From: JBAXTZ01 sp041666525
Lineage (GTDB): Bacteria; Bacillota; Negativicutes; JBAXTZ01
DNA: 48,353 bases
Direction of reading: 5' to 3'
Assembly: GCA_041666525.1 (NCBI GenBank)
Contig: JBAYGT010000016.1
Coordinates: 1-48,353 of the forward strand
Under the pieces are notes generated by a model, which searched no databases, had not been told where the DNA came from, and was given only the letters and a program-made list of their open reading frames with translations. A program made the translations under genes and the position numbers. The stretch's first letter is position 1. Each line of letters begins with the position of its first letter. Shown piece by piece: positions 42,206-48,353 of this stretch.

Positions 42206-43617
42206 TTAACACCATCTTTACCATCCTCTAGAACAACACCAATTTCCGCCAGTCGGTCCCTGATAGCATCAGAAGCTGCCCAATCTTTTTTTACACGTGC
42301 TTCCTGACGAAGCGCTATCACCAAATCCAATAATTTTTCAACCAAAACATCATTTGAACCTGATGTTTCTTTTTTTTGTTCGAGAATGCCAAAAATCACA
42401 GTAATATCCTCAAATAATTGTGTCATTACGTCAAGATGATTCACCGGAATTGCGATACCCAAACTATGTTGCTGCATACATATATTAATCTCTTTGATTA
42501 GCGCGTACATAACCGAAAACGCCAACGCGGTGTTGAAATCATCGTCCATCGCTTCATAGAACTCGGCCCGCAACAAAGCTATTCGTTCAATCGCGGCACT
42601 ATCAGCGTCTGTTGTGACCGCAATCTTTGCCAAGCTAAGCAAACTTTCCCGTGCATTAACAATTTTTTCAAGATTTTTTTTCGCTTCAATCAACCGTTCG
42701 TCGGAAAAATCTAACGGGCTGCGATAATGAGTGTTAGCAATAAACAATCGCAGCACTTCCCCGGAATAGTGTTGCAGAATGTCTGAGACTAACGAAAAAT
42801 TCCCTAATGATTTTGACATTTTTTCCTGATCAATCGTAATGAAACCATTATGTAGCCAATAATTAACAAATGGTTTGCCAGTAAAAGCTTCTGTTTGCGC
42901 AATTTCATTTTCATGATGCGGAAATATCAGATCGCTGCCACCGCCATGAAAATCAAATGTATCACCCAAATATTTTATCGACATTGCCGAACATTCAATA
43001 TGCCACCCCGGCCGGCCTTTGCCCCACGGACTTTCCCAATATGGTTCACCCGGTTTCGCGGTTTTCCATAGCGCAAAATCCATAGGATGATTTTTCCGCT
43101 CATCGATATCTACTCGCGCTCCAGCCTGCATATCCTCGAGATTTCTGCCACTTAATTTACCGTAGCCAGCGAATTTTTCAACGGCAAAATAAACATCTCC
43201 GTCAACGACATAAGCAAAACCTTTTGCGACCAGAGTCTCCACCATCCCGATAATTTCCGGCATGTGCTCCGACACCCGCGGATAATTGTCTGCGCGCCGT
43301 ACATTTAATTTATCCATAACAACATAATAGGCAGCAATATAACGGTCAGCAACAGTTTTCCAGTCAACTTTTTCCGCTAATGCAGTATTAATAATTTTAT
43401 CGTCAACATCGGTAAAATTTGATACATAAAAAACATTCATGCCGCGATGTTCCAAATACCGGCGAATTACATCCCAAACCACCGGTGGACGGGCGTTGCC
43501 AATATGCGGATGATTATAAGGCGTAACTCCGCAGACATACATCCGAATATTCCCGTCAACAATCGGAACAAAATCATCCTTGTGTTTTGTCAGTGTATTA
43601 TATACCCTTAGTTTCAC
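42190..43617 (-). CDS. cysS: Cysteinyl-tRNA synthetase
   Basis: This 475-residue class I synthetase has the HIGH-type motif PHIGN at 37-41, KMSKS at 266-270 and the zinc site C29, C209, H234 and E238 (PHHENE). The start is GTG with AAGGAG ahead, inside the end of cysE (20-base overlap). The length is normal. The order cysE-cysS-mrnC is the standard Firmicute one. Confidence 0.96.
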   Translation of the reverse strand: MKLRVYNTLTKHKDDFVPIVDGNIRMYVCGVTPYNHPHIGNARPPVVWDVIRRYLEHRGMNVFYVSNFTDVDDKIINTALAEKVDWKTVADRYIAAYYVVMDKLNVRRADNYPRVSEHMPEIIGMVETLVAKGFAYVVDGDVYFAVEKFAGYGKLSGRNLEDMQAGARVDIDERKNHPMDFALWKTAKPGEPYWESPWGKGRPGWHIECSAMSIKYLGDTFDFHGGGSDLIFPHHENEIAQTEAFTGKPFVNYWLHNGFITIDQEKMSKSLGNFSLVSDILQHYSGEVLRLFIANTHYRSPLDFSDERLIEAKKNLEKIVNARESLLSLAKIAVTTDADSAAIERIALLRAEFYEAMDDDFNTALAFSVMYALIKEINICMQQHSLGIAIPVNHLDVMTQLFEDITVIFGILEQKKETSGSNDVLVEKLLDLVIALRQEARVKKDWAASDAIRDRLAEIGVVLEDGKDGVKWKLQ

Positions 43618-44263
43618 TGTTTTTCTCCTTCTCCAACTGCTCTATACGTTGTTCCATATGACTAATTTGGCGATGCATACAAACCATCATCTCTGCAACC
43701 GGATCGGGCATGTTATCGTGATCCAATCCGTCTTTCATTAACCGTTTGCCATCGCGCATTACGATTTGTCCGGGTATTCCTACAACGGTAGAATTGGGCG
43801 GAACTTGTTTTAAGACTACCGAGCCGGCACCTATTTTAGAATTATCACCAACGGTAAACGAACCCAATACTTTGGCTCCGCTGGCTACAACTACATTATT
43901 ACCAATCGTAGGATGCCGTTTACCTTTTTCCTTGCCAGTACCGCCCAGTGTAACGCCTTGGTAAAGCGTAACGTCATCACCTATTTCTGTAGTTTCACCA
44001 ATAACAACTCCGGTTCCGTGATCGATAAAAAAATTGTTACCAATAGTAGCACCCGGATGGATTTCAATTCCCGTGAAAAACCGTGCCGTTTGAGATAACA
44101 GCCTGGCAATAACTATCATATTATGTTTAAACAACCAATGTGAAATTCGGTGCGCCCAAATAGCATGCAGGCCAGGGTAACAAAGAATGACTTCTAACAC
44201 TGAATTCGCAGCCGGATCACGCTCTAACACCACATCTATATCTCGTTTTATCCTGCTAAACAT
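43598..44263 (-). CDS. cysE: Serine O-acetyltransferase
   Basis: The start is ATG 44263, preceded by AGGTGG. The 221-residue enzyme acetylates serine as the first step to cysteine. It has a helical N terminus (VLEVILCYPGLHAIWAHRIS) and a left-handed beta-helix of hexapeptide repeats (IHPGATIGNNFFIDHGTGVV, IGDDVTLYQGVTLGG). The C-terminal tail is Glu/Lys-rich. It starts 11 bases after the gltX stop. Grouping with cysS links cysteine supply to charging. Confidence 0.95.
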   Translation of the reverse strand: MFSRIKRDIDVVLERDPAANSVLEVILCYPGLHAIWAHRISHWLFKHNMIVIARLLSQTARFFTGIEIHPGATIGNNFFIDHGTGVVIGETTEIGDDVTLYQGVTLGGTGKEKGKRHPTIGNNVVVASGAKVLGSFTVGDNSKIGAGSVVLKQVPPNSTVVGIPGQIVMRDGKRLMKDGLDHDNMPDPVAEMMVCMHRQISHMEQRIEQLEKEKNSETKGI

Positions 44264-44274
44264 ACAACCACCTA

Positions 44275-45717
44275 TCACGATAATTTGCTTATCGCCACTT
44301 CAATTCGCCGCACGCTCTCAGCTTTACCTAGAACATCAGCTAACTCTGAGGCTCCGCCGGGCGACGATTCCATTCCCGACAACGCGGTACGCACCGGCCA
44401 AAGAACTTGACTGTTTTTCATGTTGTTTTCAACAACAATAGTCATGAGGCAATTATTAATGCTTTCTGCTGACCAACAAGCAATACCATTCAACGCTGGC
44501 AAAACCTTCCTCAATACATTCAATGAGCTTTCTGAATCAGTTTTCATTTTTTTGTGCGAAAATAACGCAATATCGTATTGCGGTAAATTTTTGACAAATG
44601 CCACTTTTTCAGTAATTTCAGAAAATATTTCTGTGCGGTTTTTTAACAATTCACTTAGCTTCAGCAGATCAAAGGTTTCCAGTCCAGCGGAAATAAAATA
44701 AGGTTTGGCGTGCTCAAAATACTCTTCAACACTAAGCCGTTTAATATATTCCGAATTCATCCAGCGCAATTTTTGTACATCAAAAATTGCCGGAGATTTA
44801 CTCAATCCCTGCACATCAAAACAAGCTTTCAATTCATCCATACTAAAAAACTCTTGTTCAGTGCCGGGATTCCATCCCAACAACACAATATAATTAACAA
44901 TCGCTTCTTTCAGAAATCCTCGATTGATAAAGTCTTCAAACGACGCATCGCCTTCGCGCTTACTTAGCTTCTTGTCCTTGGTTTTCATAATCGGCGGCAA
45001 ATGAATATATATTGGCAACTCCCAGCCAAAAGCGTTATATAAAACATTATATTTCGGTGTTGACGATAAATATTCAGAACCACGAATAACATGGGTTATT
45101 TTCATCAGATGGTCATCAACAACGTTAGCAAAATTATATGTTGGCAAGCCATCAGCTTTAAGTAATATACCTTCTTCTAATTCAGAATTGTCAACGGTTA
45201 TGGTTCCATAAACAACATCTTCAAAAGTAGTATTGCCATTTTCCGGGATGACTTGACGCACTACATGGCTTTCCCCACGCTTCACACGCTCGAGTGCAAT
45301 TGCTTTGTCAATCCTCTTGCAACAGCCATCATAGCGGTACATCTTTCCTTCTGCTTCGCACTTAGTTCGAAGCTCATCCAAACGATCCTTACCGCAAAAA
45401 CAATAATATGCCCCGCCTAACTCAACAAGCTTATCGGCATACTTTCGGTATATCTGTCGTCGTTCGCTCTGAATATACGGTCCAAATTCTCCGCCTTTAC
45501 CCGGCCCTTCATCGTATTCCATACCAACAGTTTTTAATGTTTCAAAAATTACATCTGTCGCGCCATCGACAAAGCGGCCTTGGTCGGTATCTTCAATCCG
45601 TAAAATAAATTGGCCATGCTGATTTTTGGCAATAAGATATTCGTATATCGCAGTCCGTAAATTACCAATATGCATATACCCAGTCGGACTGGGAGCAAAA
45701 CGTGTTCTTACAGTCAT
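44275..45717 (-). CDS. gltX: Glutamyl-tRNA synthetase
   Basis: The 480-residue class I synthetase has HIGN at 16-19 (APSPTGYMHIGNLRTA), KLSKR at 250-254, and a Cys-rich insertion (YYCFCGKD ... DGCCKR) that can bind zinc. The anticodon-binding helical domain fills the last 150 residues. Whether it is discriminating or also charges tRNA-Gln cannot be read directly; most Firmicutes use the non-discriminating form. It follows ispDF by 42 bases. Confidence 0.95.
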   Translation of the reverse strand: MTVRTRFAPSPTGYMHIGNLRTAIYEYLIAKNQHGQFILRIEDTDQGRFVDGATDVIFETLKTVGMEYDEGPGKGGEFGPYIQSERRQIYRKYADKLVELGGAYYCFCGKDRLDELRTKCEAEGKMYRYDGCCKRIDKAIALERVKRGESHVVRQVIPENGNTTFEDVVYGTITVDNSELEEGILLKADGLPTYNFANVVDDHLMKITHVIRGSEYLSSTPKYNVLYNAFGWELPIYIHLPPIMKTKDKKLSKREGDASFEDFINRGFLKEAIVNYIVLLGWNPGTEQEFFSMDELKACFDVQGLSKSPAIFDVQKLRWMNSEYIKRLSVEEYFEHAKPYFISAGLETFDLLKLSELLKNRTEIFSEITEKVAFVKNLPQYDIALFSHKKMKTDSESSLNVLRKVLPALNGIACWSAESINNCLMTIVVENNMKNSQVLWPVRTALSGMESSPGGASELADVLGKAESVRRIEVAISKLS

Positions 45718-45759
45718 GTTAATTACCTTTCTAAATTCGTAGCTAGTATTATACCTGAA

Positions 45760-46926
45760 TTATATTATACTCGCCACCGCATACGCCGATATCCCCTCTT
45801 TTCGTCCGACAAAGCCCAACTCTTCTGTAGTAGTTGCTTTAACGTTAACCGCGCAAATATCAATTCCACAGGCTGCAGCAATATTCTCGCGCATGATCGG
45901 AATAAAGGGTGCCAGCTTGGGTTGCTGTGCCGCAACCGTCGCATCAATGTTATTTATTGAAAAACCATTTTGCAGCAGCAAACAAACAACTTGCTCCAAT
46001 AACTTGATGCTGGACGCGTTTTTGTAACGCTCATCTGTATCCGGAAAGCGTTTGCCAATATCACCTAATGCCGCCGCGCCCAATAATGCATCTTTTATTG
46101 CATGCAACAAAACATCAGCATCGCTATGACCAAGCAAACCCTGCTCATAGGGTATATCCACCCCTCCTAAAACAAGCTTGCGCTCACGTACTAATTGATG
46201 AACATCATAGCCAAAGCCGATTCTGGGAACTTTCATGCGTGTCAATACTCCATTTCTTCGTCGCAATAATTCGATTCCAACAATGATATCTTCGGGTGTA
46301 GTAATCTTAATATTTTCATAGCTGCCGGGTACTACTCGCACTGATTTGCCAAAGTATTCAACTATCGACGCATCGTCAGTACCAACATAATTATTCGCTG
46401 CCGCGTGATCATACGCATTAATAAGCAGGTCTTTCTCAAATCCTTGCGGTGTCTGGACTGCCACAAGCGTAGCTCGTTTCGGAGTAGTAACAACCAGTTC
46501 ATTAATATCGACCACTTTGATTGTATCTTTAACCGGAACGGCAAGAATTGCAGCATTACAGTCCATTACATTTTCGATTAGGTTTAACACCTTAGCTTTT
46601 TCAACAAACGGACGCGCGCCATCGTGAATCAAAACATAACTCGAAGCACTATCCACTTCTTTAAGGGCATTAAATATAGAATCTTGGCGTTCTGCTCCGC
46701 CAACGACTACTTTTGCAGAACAGCTCGTTTGTTTAATAATATTTCTGACTTCGTCAACATCCTCATAACCGGTAACAACAATAATTTCACCAACAGCAAC
46801 AATGTCCGAGAACAGTTCCAAAGAATATTGCAAAATCGGTTTGCCGCATAGTTCATGCAGTATCTTATTTTTGTCAAGTTCCATCCGGGTACCGCGGCCA
46901 GCCGCAGCAATGATAACTGAAAACAT
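45760..46926 (-). CDS. ispDF: Bifunctional IspD-IspF (MEP isoprenoid pathway)
   Basis: The start is ATG 46926 with GGAGTG ahead. The 388-residue fusion has an IspD domain at 1-225 (IIAAAGRGTRMELDKNK, LIHDGARPFV, TPQGF) and an IspF domain from M231 (PRIGFGYDVHQLV with metal ligands D241 and H243; GHSDADVLLHAIKDA; TTTEELGFVGRKEG). It catalyses the cytidylyl transfer and the cyclisation to MEcPP. IspD and IspF are separate adjacent genes in Bacillus. At the junction, a GGAG 10 bases ahead of M231 may allow separate IspF synthesis. The gene lies 4 bases after yacL. Confidence 0.95.
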   Translation of the reverse strand: MFSVIIAAAGRGTRMELDKNKILHELCGKPILQYSLELFSDIVAVGEIIVVTGYEDVDEVRNIIKQTSCSAKVVVGGAERQDSIFNALKEVDSASSYVLIHDGARPFVEKAKVLNLIENVMDCNAAILAVPVKDTIKVVDINELVVTTPKRATLVAVQTPQGFEKDLLINAYDHAAANNYVGTDDASIVEYFGKSVRVVPGSYENIKITTPEDIIVGIELLRRRNGVLTRMKVPRIGFGYDVHQLVRERKLVLGGVDIPYEQGLLGHSDADVLLHAIKDALLGAAALGDIGKRFPDTDERYKNASSIKLLEQVVCLLLQNGFSINNIDATVAAQQPKLAPFIPIMRENIAAACGIDICAVNVKATTTEELGFVGRKEGISAYAVASII

Positions 46927-46930
46927 AGTT

Positions 46931-48049
46931 TCACTCCAGATTCGAAGTTTGTTTTGTGCGGGCAAATATCAATCGGCCAGCTGCAGTTTGAAAAACTGAA
47001 TGTACAAGTACTTCAATACTCTTTCCAATATAATTTTTGCCGTCTTCCACGATAATCATTGTGCCATCATCCAAATATGACACCGCCTGACCTGGTTCTT
47101 TACCCTCTTTAACGAGATTCACAGTCAATACTTCGCCATTTGCGACATTTGATTTTATTGCACCAGCCAATTCATTAATATTCAAAACAAATATTCCGTG
47201 TAACATCGCCACTTTATTCAAGTTATAATCGACAGTTAATATTTTCCCGCCTATTTCTTGAGCGAGACGTAATAACTTCAAATCCACTTCACGGATATTA
47301 TGATAATCAGTATCGTCAATTCTGATCATGTTAGCATAATCTACGCGTAATCGATTTAAAGTATCCAACGCGCGCCGGCCTTTCGCACGCTTAATTTCAT
47401 CAGTTGAATCAGCGAGCAATTGCAATTCTTTTATGACAAAATGGGGAACAACCAAAGTTCCATCAATGAAACCCGTTTTAAATATCTCCTCAATTCGCCC
47501 ATCAATAATTACGCTGGTATCAACAATTTTATTGACACCCAAATATTTATCTGCCAACTCAGCTTTCAACGTACCGATTTTTTTAAAAACATTCAACATT
47601 TCATAATTCTTGGTTTTACACACCGAACCACCGACGTACGCCGCAAACACACTAAAAACAATCGGCAAATATTTCCCAATATAGGGAATATTCCATAACG
47701 TCAAGGCAAACAGGTTTGCAATAATCAAACCAACGATAACGCCAAATGCGCCACCAAGTAATCCTTCTGAAGATTCGATAGTTAGCTGTTTCTCAACTCT
47801 GTCGGAAAATTTTTTAACGAATTTTATGGCACGCTTCTGAAATAGCCATCCGAAACCAGTAAACATTAGTCCACCAAAAAAAACCCATAAAAACGCTTCA
47901 ACTGCTTCCGAAATTGGATGATGTTGCATAAAAGTTAAATTGATAAATGGCATTAGCTGATCCATTAACAGTACACCAAATACTCCGCAGCTAATTATTA
48001 TTACCCATTTCATTATATAGTCAGTGGTGGCATTAATAACGTTATCCAT
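46931..48049 (-). CDS. yacL: PIN-TRAM membrane protein YacL
   Basis: The start is ATG 48049 with GGAGGT 4 bases ahead. The 372-residue product has about four membrane helices in residues 10-150 (WVIIISCGVFGVLLMDQL, LLGGAFGVIVGLIIANLFAL). A PIN nuclease domain follows (VDTSVIIDGRIEEIF, GRRALDTLNRL, LTVDYNLNKVA), and then a TRAM RNA-binding domain (VNLVKEGKEPGQAVSYLDDG, GKSIEVLVHSVFQT). It is a conserved Firmicute protein, probably an RNA-acting nuclease at the membrane, whose exact role is unsettled. It is the first gene of the operon within view. Confidence 0.93.
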   Translation of the reverse strand: MDNVINATTDYIMKWVIIISCGVFGVLLMDQLMPFINLTFMQHHPISEAVEAFLWVFFGGLMFTGFGWLFQKRAIKFVKKFSDRVEKQLTIESSEGLLGGAFGVIVGLIIANLFALTLWNIPYIGKYLPIVFSVFAAYVGGSVCKTKNYEMLNVFKKIGTLKAELADKYLGVNKIVDTSVIIDGRIEEIFKTGFIDGTLVVPHFVIKELQLLADSTDEIKRAKGRRALDTLNRLRVDYANMIRIDDTDYHNIREVDLKLLRLAQEIGGKILTVDYNLNKVAMLHGIFVLNINELAGAIKSNVANGEVLTVNLVKEGKEPGQAVSYLDDGTMIIVEDGKNYIGKSIEVLVHSVFQTAAGRLIFARTKQTSNLE

Positions 48050-48100
48050 TACAACCTCCATTTTTCATGTTTGAATTATATCACACAACCTATGTTACAA

Positions 48101-48130
48101 ACAAAACAACCTCGTCAAAAGACGAGGTTG
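48101..48130 (-). terminator. Terminator of the rRNA operon
   Basis: CAACCTCGTC and GACGAGGTTG form 10 perfect pairs around AAAA. TTTTGTTTG follows on the minus strand, right after the 5S gene. Confidence 0.9.
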
Positions 48131-48136
48131 TATGAA

Positions 48137-48251
48137 ACCGGCAGCGACATACTCTCCCGGGCCGTTACCAGCCAAGTACCATCAGCGCAAGAGGGCTTAA
48201 CTACTGTGTTCGGAATGGGAACAGGTGGAACCCCTCCGCCTAACCACCGGA
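48137..48251 (-). rRNA. rrf: 5S ribosomal RNA
   Basis: The minus strand carries the conserved 5S blocks GTTCCCATTCCGAACAC, AGTTAAGCCCTC, GATGGTACTTGGC and GGGAGAGTA. The two ends (CCGGTGGT and GCTGCCGG) pair as the closing helix I. About 115 bases long; ends set by that helix, so accurate to a few bases. Confidence 0.93.
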
Positions 48252-48340
48252 TATCCTCAGTGCTTTACGCCCTGAAAACTGGATAGAGAAAATGTGATAA
48301 ACATCGAGTAAATGTTTGAGATTTGTATTCGAGCGCTTGA

Positions 48341-48353
48341 TAAGTCAAGCCCT
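48341..48353 (-). rRNA. Last bases of a 23S ribosomal RNA gene (partial)
   Basis: The minus strand at the window edge reads AGGGCTTGACTTA, like the usual 3' end of Firmicute 23S genes (CGAGGGCTTGACTT). The ~90 bases between it and 5S look like a spacer. Only 13 bases are visible, so this rests on the neighbouring 5S gene. Confidence 0.5.

Overview
The window looks like a chromosome segment (GC roughly mid-40s by eye) from a diderm Firmicute, most likely Negativicutes (Selenomonadales/Acidaminococcales-like). Three things support this. The core gene order is of Firmicutes type: yacL-ispDF-gltX-cysE-cysS-mrnC, rlmB followed by sigH, and cdaA-cdaR-...-glmM-glmS. There is an outer-membrane beta-barrel gene whose product ends in aromatic-x-Phe style (RWYF). 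There is also a large RTX-repeat protein. The genus cannot be fixed from the sequence alone.

Layout. 1-6.8 kb is an accessory, decaying region on the minus strand. It holds a dispersed repeat, a frameshifted phospholipase-D-like lipoprotein pseudogene, a coiled-coil/outer-membrane-barrel gene split by one in-frame UGA, a nuclease-fold orphan, two unknown exported or membrane proteins, a DUF3102 protein and a HigB/HigA-type toxin-antitoxin pair. 6.8-10.7 kb is an MFS transporter followed by two radical-SAM proteins in one overlapping operon. 10.7-13.1 kb (plus strand) carries an exported M3 oligopeptidase, then a small double zinc-ribbon protein behind a structured leader in which an anti-Shine-Dalgarno element sits in a hairpin loop. 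13.2-16.1 kb (minus) is threonine synthase, a DUF362/ferredoxin protein and a TM1266-like regulator. 16.2-19.7 kb (plus) is pckA-nadE, closed by a strong terminator.

19.7-24.7 kb (minus) is a second accessory island. It contains a 1068-residue RTX protein with an N-terminal hydrophobic domain, a polytopic membrane protein just upstream of it, a second inverted copy of the dispersed repeat, a 26-codon stump that resembles the N terminus of an HlyB-type type I secretion transporter, and a small membrane protein.

24.8-36.2 kb (minus) is core: an HtrA-type protease; glmS, glmM, an FAD-dependent oxidoreductase, cdaR and cdaA (c-di-AMP synthesis tied to amino-sugar synthesis); ilvE; sigH; rlmB; and an Ntn asparaginase. 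36.2-41.8 kb holds a DUF47-PiT phosphate transport pair, pcrA, and one plus-strand amino-acid permease. 41.8-48.1 kb is the mrnC/cysS/cysE/gltX/ispDF/yacL operon. The right edge has a 5S rRNA gene and probably the last bases of a 23S rRNA gene, both on the minus strand. No tRNA, CRISPR array or complete insertion sequence was seen.

The best candidates for something new are the zinc-ribbon leader RNA, the RTX/membrane-protein pair beside a wrecked secretion gene, and the run of in-frame UGA interruptions in the first 6.4 kb.
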